A DNA stretch of 64,000 bases from Cyanobium sp. ATX 6A2 (GTDB lineage Bacteria; Cyanobacteriota; Cyanobacteriia; PCC-6307; Cyanobiaceae). The notes under the pieces are model-generated. The model searched no databases and was not told where the DNA came from. It was given only the letters and a program-made list of their open reading frames with translations. The position numbers were made by a program, and so were the translations under genes. The stretch is taken from positions 372,001 through 436,000 of the forward strand of contig NZ_JAGQCU010000001.1 of assembly GCF_024346355.1 (NCBI RefSeq), written 5' to 3'. Positions 49,024 through 61,278 of the stretch are shown here, piece after piece (within the stretch, counting starts at the first letter, position 1; each line of letters begins with the position of its first letter).

Positions 49024-50132
49024 CGGTGGTAGGCGGCGCAGGCCCCCTCGCTCGACACCATCGGCGCCCCCAGGGGATGGTCGGGCGTGCAGGTGCTGCC
49101 GAAGGCGGGGCAGTCGGGCGGGCTGGCCTGGCCGCGCAGGATGGCGCCGGCGATGCACACAGAGTCACGGGCTGCGCCACCCCCTCCCACAGCGCTGAAG
49201 GCGCGATCCACCCCGAAGCGTTCGCGGGCATCGAGGCGGCGGTAGGCGCCGCGCAGGGCCAGCCCGCCGCCGGCCAGCACCCCCAGGCCCCGCCAGGGCT
49301 GGTCCACCACCGCGAACACCGCCTCCATCTGGCGCTGGGCGGCGGCATTGCCCTCAGGCCGCACCACCCGCCCGTAGGCGTTCACCACCTCGGCGCTGCC
49401 GGCCTCCAGCTGGCGCACGCAGGCCAGCAGGCCGGCCATCACGTCGGCGGGCTCGAAGCCCGTCATCACCACCGGCAGCCGGTGGCGCTGCACCAGCCGG
49501 TGCAGTTCCGCCAGGCCCATCACCGTGCCCACATGGCCGGCGGCCAGAAACCCCTGCACCCGGTTGCCGGGGTCGCTCAGGATCGTGGCCATGGCCGGCA
49601 CCACGCGCACGTGGGCCACCAGCAGCGACAGGTTGGGGAGCCCCAGGGCCAGGGCCTGGCGGGCGAGCAGCGCCGTGGCGGGGGCGGTGGTTTCGAAGCC
49701 CACGGCCAGAAACACCACCTGGCGCTCGGGGTGGCTGGCGGCCAGCTCCAGGGCCTGCAGCGGTGAGGTGAGCAGGCGCACGTCGCCACCGGCGGCCCGC
49801 ACGCCGAGCAGATCGTCGCCGGGGTCGCTGCCCGGCACCCGCAGCATGTCGCCGTAGGAGCAGAGGATCACCTCCGGCCGCCGCGCCAGCTCCAGGGCGG
49901 CATCGATGGTGGCGGCGGGCGTCACACACACCGGACAGCCGGGCCCGTGGATCAGCTCCACCCCCGGCGGCAGCAACTGATCCAGGCCCCAGCGCACGAT
50001 CGCGTGGGTCTGGCCGCCGCACACCTCCATCAGGGTCCAGGGCCGGGTGGTGATGGCAACCAGCTCGGCGGCCAGCTCGGCCACACGCGCGGCGGCAGAG
50101 GCCACCGGCCGTGGCGGGATGGTGGACGTCAT
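48996..50132 (-). CDS. hypD: hydrogenase maturation protein HypD
   Basis: 378 residues. MEVCGGQTHAIVRWG and IHGPGCPVCVTP carry the conserved Cys for Fe(CN)2CO assembly; VGFETTAPATALL, GFEPADVMAGLL follow, and the C-terminal CPAFGSTCTPDHPLGAPMVS with a last Cys in SEGACAAYH binds the [4Fe-4S] cluster. Partner of HypC. Its ATG overlaps the stop of the dehydrogenase-like gene (ATGA). Confidence 0.96.
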   Translation of the reverse strand: MTSTIPPRPVASAAARVAELAAELVAITTRPWTLMEVCGGQTHAIVRWGLDQLLPPGVELIHGPGCPVCVTPAATIDAALELARRPEVILCSYGDMLRVPGSDPGDDLLGVRAAGGDVRLLTSPLQALELAASHPERQVVFLAVGFETTAPATALLARQALALGLPNLSLLVAHVRVVPAMATILSDPGNRVQGFLAAGHVGTVMGLAELHRLVQRHRLPVVMTGFEPADVMAGLLACVRQLEAGSAEVVNAYGRVVRPEGNAAAQRQMEAVFAVVDQPWRGLGVLAGGGLALRGAYRRLDARERFGVDRAFSAVGGGGAARDSVCIAGAILRGQASPPDCPAFGSTCTPDHPLGAPMVSSEGACAAYHRYRPASIGP

Positions 50133-51138
50133 GGCCGGTAGCTCTGCAGCACGCGCATGTACTGGGCGCGCTCGTATTCGCCCGGATTGGCGCAGCGCAG
50201 CTGGCTCATGCTGCCGGTGAGCTCCGCCAGGGAGCTGTAGTCGTGCTCCATCAGCCAGGTGCTGAGCTCATCCTCGATGCCGCGCAGGCGCTCGGGCCCG
50301 TGGCGCAGCAGGGCCGCCACCATCTGGGTGGCGCAGGCGCCGGCCATCAGCAGCCGCACCACGTCGGTGCCGCGCGACACACCGCCACTGGCGATCAGGT
50401 CGAGGGGCTCGCGGCCGTGCAGCAGGGCGATCCAGCGCAGCGGCAGGCGCAGGTCGTGGGGGGTGGAGAGCAGCAGGTTGGGGCGCACCTCCAGCTCCTC
50501 GATGTCGATGTCGGGCTGGTAGAAGCGGTTGAACAGCACCAGCCCGTCGGCGCCGGCCGCCCCCAGCCGCCGCACCATGGCGCGCAGGTTGGTGAAGTAG
50601 GGGCTGAGCTTCACCGCCAGGGGCAGCCGCACCTCGGCACGCACCTCGCGCACGATCTCCTCCACCTGGGTTTCGATCGCCTCGCTGCTCAGCTCCGGGT
50701 CGGTGGGCAGGTCGTAGATGTTGAGCTCCAGGGCGTGGGCGCCGGCCGCCTCGATGCGCCGCGCCGTTTCCACCCAGCGGCCGGGGTGGTTGCCGTTGAG
50801 GCTGGCGATCACCGGGATCTGCAGCCAGCGGCGGGCCTGCTCGATCAGCTGCAGGTAGAGGTCCTGGCCCTGATGCAGCACGGCGGTGTCGGGCAGGTAG
50901 CTGAGGGCCTCGCCGTAGCTCTCGGCGCCGTGGCTGGCATGCCAGTTGAGATCGAGCTGTTCCTGCTCGATCTGCTCCTCGAACAGCGAGTGCAGCACGA
51001 TCGCCGAAGCCCCATGGCGCTCCAGCTCCTGCAGCTGCTCCACGTGCTCGCTGAGGGGCCAGGCGGCGCCCACCACCAGGGGGGTGCGCAGGGGCAGGCC
51101 GAGGTAGGTGGTGCTGAGGTCCACGGCGGTGTTCACGC

Positions 51139-51142
<4 letters not shown>
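50129..51142 (-). CDS. dihydroorotate dehydrogenase-like flavoprotein linked to PFOR
   Basis: 337 residues from ATG 51142. A TIM-barrel FMN protein: YLGLPLRTPLVVGAAWPLS at the start, VIASLNGNHPGRW, LPLAVKLSPYFTNL, and the phosphate site LIASGGVSRGTDVVRLLMAGA. In true class 1 enzymes the catalytic Ser/Cys loop follows a LN(x)SCPN stretch; here the site reads ELNIYDLPTDPE, so it probably does not make orotate. Such genes commonly sit after nifJ. A role in electron transfer to or from PFOR is plausible. Overlaps nifJ and hypD by 4 nt each. Confidence 0.85.
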
Positions 51143-54927
<3,785 letters not shown>

Positions 54928-55163
54928 CGGAGCGGGGGGCGGAGGGCTGGCTGGCTGAGCTGGGGTGCGAACGACGATCCGCCGGCCAGGGGGGGTCGTC
55001 GTCCTCGACCAGGCTCAGGGCCACCCCCACGTGCACCAGCACCCGATCGCCCACCACCGCCTCCGGCAGGCAGGCCAGGCTCACCTGCTGGCGCACGCCG
55101 CCGAAGTCCACCTCGGCGCAGCGCCAGAGGGAATCGGCCGCCGCTGCCGCCCCAGCCGCCCCA

Positions 55164-57752
55164 TCAGCCGCTCTGGTCCCGGCTGGGGGTTGGCCGTCGC
55201 TGATCACCAGGATCACTCCGGGCGTGGCCAGACACATCGGGACCGAAAGCGGAGTGCGGGGAGCGCGGATCTGGGTGCGGATCCAAGTGCGGATCTAGGT
55301 GAGGATCTAGGTGGTGCACAGCGGGGGCTCCCGATTTCGTTATAGGCATGCGCTTCAGGGCTGCCCACAGCTGACCCAGGGCCAGCCCGCCGTCGTTACA
55401 CGGCAGTTGTAAAGACCAGCAGGGCTCCAGGCCGGCGGCCCGCAGGCCGGCGATGCAGCCCTCCAGCAGCAGGGCGTTCTGGAAGCAGCCGCCGGCCAGG
55501 GCCAGCCGCCGGCAGCCGCTGGCCTCGGCCGCCCGCCGCGCCGCCGCTACCAGCGACTCCACCAGCGCGGCATGGAAACCGGCCGCCAGGGGGCCCGCCT
55601 CCTCCCCGGCGGCCCGGGCCGCCAGCAGCTGGCGCAGCAACGGCTCCCAGTTGAGCCAGCCCAGGGGCAGATCCGGGGCCGGCACCAGGGAGAGCGTGGG
55701 CAGCGGCGCCGGCTGCTTGCTCCAGCGCCGCGCCAGGCCCTCCAGCAGCAGCCCACTCTCCCCCTCGAAGCTCTGCTCCTGCACCACCCCCATCAGGGAA
55801 GCGATGGCGTCGAACAGCCGCCCCAGGGCCGAACTCAGCGGGGCGTTGCAGCCGCTGGCCACCGCCACCGCCAGCAGCCGGCAGGCGTCGGCGCTGAACG
55901 CCTGGCGGCAGGCGGCCGCACCGGGGTGATCGAGCAGCGCCGGATCGGCCGCCAGCAGCAGCCCCAGGGCAGCGCGGCGCGACTCGCGCATCGCCCGCTC
56001 ACCGCCGGGCAGCGGGAAGGGCCGCAGGCAGGCCAGCCGCTGGGCAGCGGCATCGGGGCCATCGAGCAGCAGCAGCTCCCCACCCCAGAGCTGGTGTCCC
56101 GGGCCGGGGCTGTAGCCCAGACCATCGGCGGCCCACACCAGCAGGGGACCATCGAGGCCGTGCTCGGCCGCCACCGCCAGGCCATGGGCCCGGTGGTGCT
56201 GCACCAGCTGCAGGGGCAGGCCATGACGCCGCGCCAGCAACTCCCCCAGCGCCCGGCCCACGGTGCCGGGATGGGCGTCGCCCACCAGCTCCTCCAACGG
56301 CGCCTCAGCGTCGTCTGTGCCGTTAGCGAAGCGTTGCAGCAGGTCCTCCAGCCCCGCCTCCAGCGCCCGCTGCTGGCGGGCCCCGGCCAGGTCGCCCTGG
56401 TAGGGCGCCACCCAGATCCGCCCGTGCCGGGCGAGGGCCGGTGCCGCCTTGAGGTCGCCGCCCAGGGCCAGCACGGTGACATCGGCAGTCGGTGGGGCCG
56501 GCAGCTCCAGGGGCGCCGGGGCGTAGCCGCGGGCCCGGCGCAGCAGCACCGGCCGGCCGTCGATCAGCTGGGCCAGGGAGTCGTCGAGGGGGCGGGCGAC
56601 GGGGCGGTTGTGCACCAGAAAGCCATCGGCGATGGCGCCCAGACGCTGGCGGGCCTCCAGGGGATCGATGCACAGCGGCTCACCGCTGGGATTGCCGCTG
56701 GTGGCCACCAACGGCCGCCCCACCGCCTCCACCAGCAGCTGGTGCAAGGGCGAGGCGGGCAGCATCACCCCCAGGGCCGCACTGCCCGGCGCCACAGCGT
56801 CGGCCATCACCGCGTCGGCAGCGGCAGCCGCAGCAGCGTGGCGGCGGCGCAGCAGCACGATCGGGGCGGCCGGCGCGCTCAGCAGCTGCCGCTCGGCCTC
56901 GCCGATCTGCACCTGGGCCTCCAGCCAGGCCGGCTCGGCCACCAGCAGGGCGAAGGGCTTGGCGGGGCGCCGCTTGCGCCGCCGGAGCCGCTCCACCGCC
57001 TGCGGCTGGGTGGCATCCACCAGCAGCTGGAATCCCCCCACCCCCTGTAGGGCCAGGATCGCGCCGCCGCGCAGCAGGCGGGCCGCCGCGGTGATCGGGT
57101 CCTCCTCCGGCTCGTCGGCACCACCGGCAGGCGCGCTGAGGTGGGCTCCATCAGCGGCGAGCAGCTGCAGGCGCGGCCCGCAGGCCGGGCAGCCGATGGT
57201 TTCGGCGTGAAAACGGCGATCGGCGGGATCCTCGAACTCCCGCCTGCAGGCAGGGCAGAGCGGAAACGCCGCCAGGGTGGTGTGGGCGCGGGCGAAGGGC
57301 TCGGCGGTGGCGATCGAATAGCGCGGGCCGCAGGCGCTGCAGCTGATGAACGGGTAGCGGTGGCGGCGGCCGCTGGGATCGGCCAGCTCGGCGCGGCAGG
57401 CGGGGCAGGGGGCCAGATCGGCCACCAGCGCCGGAGCGATCAGGCCGACGCCCAGGGGCCGGGGGGCCGCCGCGGCGATGCGCAGGCCGGCGGGCCGCCG
57501 CGGCCGGGCGGGCAACCAGCGCGGCCGCAGGGGCTCCAGGCGGGCCGGGGCCGGCAGCTCGGTGCGCAGGCCGCGCAGGAAGCGCTGCAGGGCGCGGCGC
57601 TCACCCTGCAGGTCGATGCGCACCGCACCGGCCACGTTCTCCACCTCCCCCACCAGCGCATACCGGCTGGCCAGGCGATGCACGAACGGCCGGAAGCCCA
57701 CCCCCTGCACGGTGCCGCGGCAGTGCAGCAGCAAGCGGGCCTGCTCGGCCAT
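55164..57752 (-). CDS. hypF: carbamoyltransferase HypF with a His/Asp-repeat tail
   Basis: 862 residues; the family is usually near 750-800. N-terminal acylphosphatase (CRGTVQGVGFRPFVHRLA), two zinc-finger-like CxxC sets (CPACRAEL, SCSACGPRYS, CPACRREF, GCPACGPRLQ), the YrdC-like domain (GGAILALQGVGGFQLLVDAT, KRRPAKPFALLV) and the Kae1-like domain (VQHHRAHGLAVAAEHG). Makes thiocarbamate on HypE from carbamoyl phosphate. Unusually, after the normal end (about residue 807) it continues with VHHLDPHLDPHLDPHPDP and a tail overlapping hypC. Confidence 0.94.
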   Translation of the reverse strand: MAEQARLLLHCRGTVQGVGFRPFVHRLASRYALVGEVENVAGAVRIDLQGERRALQRFLRGLRTELPAPARLEPLRPRWLPARPRRPAGLRIAAAAPRPLGVGLIAPALVADLAPCPACRAELADPSGRRHRYPFISCSACGPRYSIATAEPFARAHTTLAAFPLCPACRREFEDPADRRFHAETIGCPACGPRLQLLAADGAHLSAPAGGADEPEEDPITAAARLLRGGAILALQGVGGFQLLVDATQPQAVERLRRRKRRPAKPFALLVAEPAWLEAQVQIGEAERQLLSAPAAPIVLLRRRHAAAAAAADAVMADAVAPGSAALGVMLPASPLHQLLVEAVGRPLVATSGNPSGEPLCIDPLEARQRLGAIADGFLVHNRPVARPLDDSLAQLIDGRPVLLRRARGYAPAPLELPAPPTADVTVLALGGDLKAAPALARHGRIWVAPYQGDLAGARQQRALEAGLEDLLQRFANGTDDAEAPLEELVGDAHPGTVGRALGELLARRHGLPLQLVQHHRAHGLAVAAEHGLDGPLLVWAADGLGYSPGPGHQLWGGELLLLDGPDAAAQRLACLRPFPLPGGERAMRESRRAALGLLLAADPALLDHPGAAACRQAFSADACRLLAVAVASGCNAPLSSALGRLFDAIASLMGVVQEQSFEGESGLLLEGLARRWSKQPAPLPTLSLVPAPDLPLGWLNWEPLLRQLLAARAAGEEAGPLAAGFHAALVESLVAAARRAAEASGCRRLALAGGCFQNALLLEGCIAGLRAAGLEPCWSLQLPCNDGGLALGQLWAALKRMPITKSGAPAVHHLDPHLDPHLDPHPDPRSPHSAFGPDVSGHARSDPGDQRRPTPSRDQSG
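55266..55313 (-). repeat. four tandem 12-nt units at the 3' end of hypF
   Basis: Units read CGGATCTGGGTG, CGGATCCAAGTG, CGGATCTAGGTG and AGGATCTAGGTG on the plus strand, encoding the H-L/P-D-P repeat of HypF on the minus strand. Slippage could vary their number. Confidence 0.85.
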
Positions 57753-57761
57753 GGGGCGGGC

Positions 57762-58499
57762 TCAGGCCGGGACCGGCGAAGCAAGGGCCGGCGCCACCAG
57801 GCCGGCGGCGATGGCCTCGCGCAGGGCGGCCATGCCCGCGCCCGTGCGGGCCGACACCTCCACGATCCGGGCGGCCGGCGCCACCTGGGCGATGTGGCGA
57901 TGGGCGTGCTCGCGCTGAAACTCCACCGCCTCGGCCAGGTCGATCTTGTTGATCACCACCACATCGGCGCTGTGGAACATGGCCGGGTATTTGAGGGGTT
58001 TGTCCTCCCCTTCGGTGACGGCCAGCAGCACCAGCCGCAGGCTCTCGCCCAGGTCGTAGGCGGCCGGGCACACGAGGTTGCCCACGTTCTCGATCAGCAG
58101 CAGCTCCAGGGCGGCCAGATCGAGGCGATCGAGGGCGGGCTCCAGCATCGAGGCCTCCAGGTGGCAGGCCTGGCCGGTGGTGATCTGCACTGCCTCGATG
58201 CCGGCGGCGCGCAGGCGGCGGGCGTCGTTGTCGGTGGCCAGATCACCCACGATCGCCCCCAGCCGGCCGCTGCCGCTCCAGTCGCGCCCCAGCCGTTCCA
58301 GCAGGGCCGTTTTGCCCGAACCGGGGGAGGAGAGCAGGTTGAGCACTGGCAGGCCGGCCGCCGCGAAGCGCCGGCGCAGGCCGGCGGCATGGGCGTCGTT
58401 GTGGGAGAGCAGGGCCTGGCCCAGCTCCAGGCGCCGGGCGCCGGGGAGCGGCGCCTCGATCACCGGCTCGCTCTGGCCGCAGTTGCAGGTGGTGCACAT
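57762..58499 (-). CDS. hypB: nickel-insertion GTPase HypB
   Basis: 245 residues. The N-terminal MCTTCNCG forms the high-affinity Ni site (CxxCxC); G1 LLSSPGSGKTALLERL, IVGDLATDNDARRL, LLIENVGNLVCP and INKIDLAEAVEF complete the SIMIBI GTPase. There is no long His-rich stretch, unlike rhizobial HypB. Delivers Ni to HoxH together with HypA. Starts 24 nt after hypA and is followed 9 nt later by hypF. Confidence 0.95.
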   Translation of the reverse strand: MCTTCNCGQSEPVIEAPLPGARRLELGQALLSHNDAHAAGLRRRFAAAGLPVLNLLSSPGSGKTALLERLGRDWSGSGRLGAIVGDLATDNDARRLRAAGIEAVQITTGQACHLEASMLEPALDRLDLAALELLLIENVGNLVCPAAYDLGESLRLVLLAVTEGEDKPLKYPAMFHSADVVVINKIDLAEAVEFQREHAHRHIAQVAPAARIVEVSARTGAGMAALREAIAAGLVAPALASPVPA

Positions 58500-58523
58500 C
58501 TCAGCAAGCTCCCAGCAGGGGTG

Positions 58524-58880
58524 TCAGCAGTGTTCCGGATCGGCCAGCTCGAGGGAGGCCAGCTGCAGCTCCCGGCCCCGCAGCAGCTGGCGGCTGATGG
58601 CGCCACAGCGGGGGCACTCGCACACTCCATCCTGGGCAGGAAACGGCGCCTGGCAACCAGCGCAGAAACATTCCGCCGCCACCGCCTCGATCGCCAGCCG
58701 CGCGCCGGCGGCGGCGGTGCCCACCATCACCACCTCGAAGGCCAGGGCGAGGGCGTCGGACTCCACCCCGGCCAGGCTGCCGATGCGCAGGGTGATGGCG
58801 GTGATCACGCCGCCGCCGTGGCGCTCGGCCTGGGCCAGCGCCTGATCGCGCACCGCTTCCATGATGCTGAGTTCATGCAT
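58524..58880 (-). CDS. hypA: nickel-binding metallochaperone HypA
   Basis: 118 residues. MHELSIMEAVRDQALAQAERHGG has His2, the Ni ligand, and the family N-terminus; the zinc site is CFCAGCQAPFPAQDGVCECP then RCG (two CxxC). Delivers Ni with HypB. The gene follows hoxW by 20 nt. Full length. Confidence 0.95.
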   Translation of the reverse strand: MHELSIMEAVRDQALAQAERHGGGVITAITLRIGSLAGVESDALALAFEVVMVGTAAAGARLAIEAVAAECFCAGCQAPFPAQDGVCECPRCGAISRQLLRGRELQLASLELADPEHC

Positions 58881-58900
58881 CGGCGTTCAGGGAGCGGCGT

Positions 58901-59371
58901 TCAGGCAGCGGCGGCCGGGCTCTCCAGCCACTGTTGCAGCAGATCCCGGGCAGCAGGCAGCGAGGCCAGCAATGGCGCCGAGAGTGTGCTGCCGTGGGCG
59001 AATCCGTAGGCCGGCACCCGCAGCAACGCCGCGCTGGGGGCACGGCCATAGAGGGCAGCGGTGATCGCCAGCAGCTGGGCGGGGTCGAGGTGATGGCTGG
59101 TGCCGCTGCCGTCGCCAGCCACCTCGGGCGCTATCGGGTCGAGCCGGGGTCGGGACGGAGGAGCGTCGTCGGCCTGGCCGGGCACCAGCCAGGCATCAAT
59201 GAACAGCACCCGCTGCAGCGGCGCCAGCTCGGCGGCCAGTTCGGGCGTGAGCTGATGCACGCAGCGGCCGCCCACCCGCTCGGCCAGCAGGGCACCCACG
59301 CCGTCGTCACCCCGCAGGGGGTTGCCGATGCCGATCACCAGGCATTGGGGTGGCGCTGAAGAAACGCTCAA
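58901..59371 (-). CDS. hoxW: hydrogenase maturation protease (HoxW, HyaD/HycI family)
   Basis: 156 residues from TTG 59371. LVIGIGNPLRGDDGVGALLAERV is the family start with the first Ni-sensing acidic residue; LFIDAWLVPGQADD carries the second; GTSHHLDPAQLLAITAALYG with HH the third. Cleaves the C-terminal peptide of HoxH after Ni insertion. The longer ORF upstream is rejected because it is a shadow of the adjacent membrane-protein gene. Its only expected substrate, HoxH, is encoded about 2.1 kb upstream. Confidence 0.88.
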   Translation of the reverse strand: MSVSSAPPQCLVIGIGNPLRGDDGVGALLAERVGGRCVHQLTPELAAELAPLQRVLFIDAWLVPGQADDAPPSRPRLDPIAPEVAGDGSGTSHHLDPAQLLAITAALYGRAPSAALLRVPAYGFAHGSTLSAPLLASLPAARDLLQQWLESPAAAA

Positions 59372-59393
59372 AGCAGGCAGTGGGAAGCTGGTT

Positions 59394-59810
59394 TCATGGG
59401 GCTGAGGCCCGAAACCTTGGCATCCCGGCAAAGACCAGCAGAAGAACGAGGTAGACCGAGCCCGACACCTTGTCTCGGCTGGCGATGAACTCCGCGGGGG
59501 GCAACCCTTGCACCACGGTGGCCAGTGCCAATTCCGCCACAATCATCAGGCCCAAGGCCAGCACGCCTGCGAACAAGGACCGGCCCGGAGAGCCAACCTC
59601 TGGGAATTGGCGAAGGATGACTCCCGCGGCGACGTAGATGACCATCGTCATGATGGGCATCTCTGCCAGTTCCGCCCAGCGCCTGCCGATGCGTGGCACG
59701 AGAAACGGAACCCTGATCATGCCAAGAGTAAATCCCGCGCCCAGCACCATGGCGAAGTAAGCGAGGGCGGCTTGAATGGTCTTTACCAAGGCAATCCAGG
59801 ACAGGTACAT
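59394..59810 (-). CDS. hypothetical membrane protein
   Basis: 138 residues with four hydrophobic segments (ALVKTIQAALAYFAMVLGAGF, PIMTMVIYVAAGVILRQF, SLFAGVLALGLMIVAELAL, VYLVLLLVFAGM). Possibly a small inner-membrane protein of unknown role. Codon use is intermediate between the GC-rich cluster and the AT-richer insert. It lies 22 bp upstream of hoxW and may be co-transcribed. Confidence 0.65.
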   Translation of the reverse strand: MYLSWIALVKTIQAALAYFAMVLGAGFTLGMIRVPFLVPRIGRRWAELAEMPIMTMVIYVAAGVILRQFPEVGSPGRSLFAGVLALGLMIVAELALATVVQGLPPAEFIASRDKVSGSVYLVLLLVFAGMPRFRASAP

Positions 59811-60031
59811 TGCTGACGAGCTCTTTCGTGAGACCCAATGCTTTTAACCAGCCGCTGACGAAGGAGGTCGGCTGCATTTGATTGCTAGCCGCCAAACCTC
59901 GGTCATCCAATCTCAAAAGACGCTGCACCAAAGATACGATAGAATGGCATATCAGGAAACTCTCCTGTATACATTCGGGCAGTTTCAAATGAAACTAGCA
60001 TTTTATATTTCTCCGCCAATGCAACAGCAGC
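59811..60031. other. AT-richer stretch after the GNAT gene
   Basis: No gene is visible. On the minus strand an imperfect structure at about 59,840-59,900 (GGCTAGC ... CAGCCG ... CGGCTG ... GTTAAAA) could be a decayed second attC-like site, since it begins with a TTTGGCGGCTA word also present at 60,784. Weak evidence. Confidence 0.25.
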
Positions 60032-60754
60032 TTAATTGACTACCGGTGTATCTAGGAAAATCAGTTCTGACAAACGTGTTGTGGCTTTTAAGGCTAGAAA
60101 AAGGGATTCGGCTAATTCCGGATTGTCCGCAAAGAGTGGCCCAATCTTGCAACCCTTGCGGCATTTGCGTATGACACCATAGCCAGCCAGCTTGCCATTC
60201 TTCGTGATTCCCAGCGCATGGCATTCAGGCTGGCTGATCCATGCTTTGGTAAACTGAGACCTGTTTGCAGGAAAGAATTGTTGATCGTATGCATCAATGG
60301 TTTCGAAAGGTAATGTGGAAAGGCCTACAATCCCTGAGCTTTTGAGAGGGCTGCCGCCACCAGTCCCTTGGTAGCGGATGTTGCGATAGGCCAGCTTAAA
60401 ACCAGACCTTTTGTAGTTTTCCTGCTGAGCCACGACACCATCAAGACCTATATTCAGGCCTTTAAGATATTTAAGCCCTGCATTCCAGATTTGAATCCCA
60501 TATCCTTTGCCACGGTATTCAGGCTTGACAATGTAGAATCCGATAAAGCCAAATGAGTTACCGTATTTGATTGCGGAGATTGTGGCAATGGGTTCGCTAC
60601 CAAGAAGACCAATAAGAAAACCATTTGGATCGGCTTGACAGTAACAGTCAGCATCGCGGATGCCTGGATTCCAGCCCTCCTTTGCGGCCCATTCAATCGC
60701 AATGTCTATTTCTTTTCGGTTCATTGTCTTGATTGTATAGTTTTTGTTTTGCAT
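60032..60754 (-). CDS. GNAT-family N-acetyltransferase (putative cassette gene)
   Basis: 240 residues. GLLGSEPIATISAIKYG and GFIGFYIVKPEYRGKGYGIQIWNAGLKYL, with the acetyl-CoA-binding R/Q-x-x-G-x-G/A loop (RGKGYG), define a GNAT fold; the C-terminal part (LAGYGVIRKCRKGCKIGPLFADN) resembles the second GNAT-like domain of the YitH/DUF1248 group. Clearly AT-richer than the neighbours, pointing to foreign origin. Acetyl acceptor unknown. It begins 35 bp after the attC-like site, as expected for a cassette gene on this strand. Confidence 0.82.
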   Translation of the reverse strand: MQNKNYTIKTMNRKEIDIAIEWAAKEGWNPGIRDADCYCQADPNGFLIGLLGSEPIATISAIKYGNSFGFIGFYIVKPEYRGKGYGIQIWNAGLKYLKGLNIGLDGVVAQQENYKRSGFKLAYRNIRYQGTGGGSPLKSSGIVGLSTLPFETIDAYDQQFFPANRSQFTKAWISQPECHALGITKNGKLAGYGVIRKCRKGCKIGPLFADNPELAESLFLALKATTRLSELIFLDTPVVN

Positions 60755-60788
60755 TAAATTTCTCCTCAGAAATCTAAGGTGATTTGGC

Positions 60789-60878
60789 GGCTAACGCTCG
60801 CCATCACCTGGCTGCAAGGAGTGCTTCATGAAGAAGAGAACCTCACGGCGGCGGCTCAGGTGCATGGCGGTGTTAGCT
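60789..60878 (-). other. integron attC-like recombination site (90 nt)
   Basis: Read on the minus strand: core site AGCTAAC, spacer ACC, arm GCCATGCACCTG, 46-nt loop, arm CAGGTGATGGC, spacer GAGC, core site GTTAGCC. The core sites are complementary over six bases (GCTAAC/GTTAGC), the inner arms pair fully except for one extra G in the first arm, and the spacers do not pair. This matches attC anatomy (R'', L'', L', R' with an extra-helical base). The stop codon of the upstream gene lies inside the first core site, as often in cassettes. Confidence 0.72.
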
Positions 60879-61211
60879 GACCAGTGCCTTTGCCTGGTGC
60901 GCTGGAGCACCACAAAGCAGGCCTTCCACACTTAAATCCTCATCAACATCTGGCCAGTGGATTCCATAGCCGGACCCAGCAATCTCCCAGTTTTCACGCT
61001 CCTGGGAAGTTGCATGCAGAAGCCTCGGGAACCAAGCCAACGGCACCGAGATAGATCGACCATCAGCTAGGTCGACGATCAGCCTGTCCTCTGTCAAGGC
61101 AACGTCAGTGACCTGCTCTCCAGGGTTAGCCATATGAACATGGGGAGGCTCGTTTGGCTCGTGACTGTAGAAGTAGACCCTGTAAGGACCGCTTCTGAGG
61201 ATTGTCGGCAT
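60873..61211 (-). CDS. DUF4160-DUF2442 chimera (putative cassette gene)
   Basis: 112 residues from ATG 61211. The first ~30 residues (MPTILRSGPYRVYFYSHEPNEPPHVH) are the N-terminal half of a DUF4160 protein; the rest (VTDVALTEDRLIVDLADGRSISVPLAWFPRLLHATSQERENW ... GIHWPDVDEDLSVEGLL) is a complete DUF2442 domain. These two families normally occur as neighbouring genes and are thought to be TA-like; here they are fused with the second half of DUF4160 lost. The TAA stop lies in the attC core site. Confidence 0.82.
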   Translation of the reverse strand: MPTILRSGPYRVYFYSHEPNEPPHVHMANPGEQVTDVALTEDRLIVDLADGRSISVPLAWFPRLLHATSQERENWEIAGSGYGIHWPDVDEDLSVEGLLCGAPAHQAKALVS

Positions 61212-61260
61212 CCGAAATCGCACTATCACACCGACGATACCAACCACGGCCTTCCTGTGC

Positions 61261-61270
61261 AGCTAACGCC
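61261..61270 (-). other. attC-like half-site at the cassette boundary
   Basis: GGCGTTAGCT on the minus strand resembles the right-hand core site of attC elements and lies 50 bp before the DUF4160-DUF2442 start, where the preceding attC or attI would end. The matching left half was not found upstream, so only a half-site is claimed. Confidence 0.4.
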
Positions 61271-61278
61271 AATTGAAC

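Noticed and set aside
55266-55313. CRISPR-like array
   Set aside because: The 12-nt units are directly adjacent with no spacers and lie in the coding frame of hypF. No CRISPR array or cas gene was seen in the window.
59839-59900. Second attC site downstream of the GNAT gene
   Set aside because: There is a short stem (CAGCCG/CGGCTG) and a GGCTAGC ... GTTAAAA frame, but the core sites are not complementary and no extra-helical base is evident. Kept only as a weak note.
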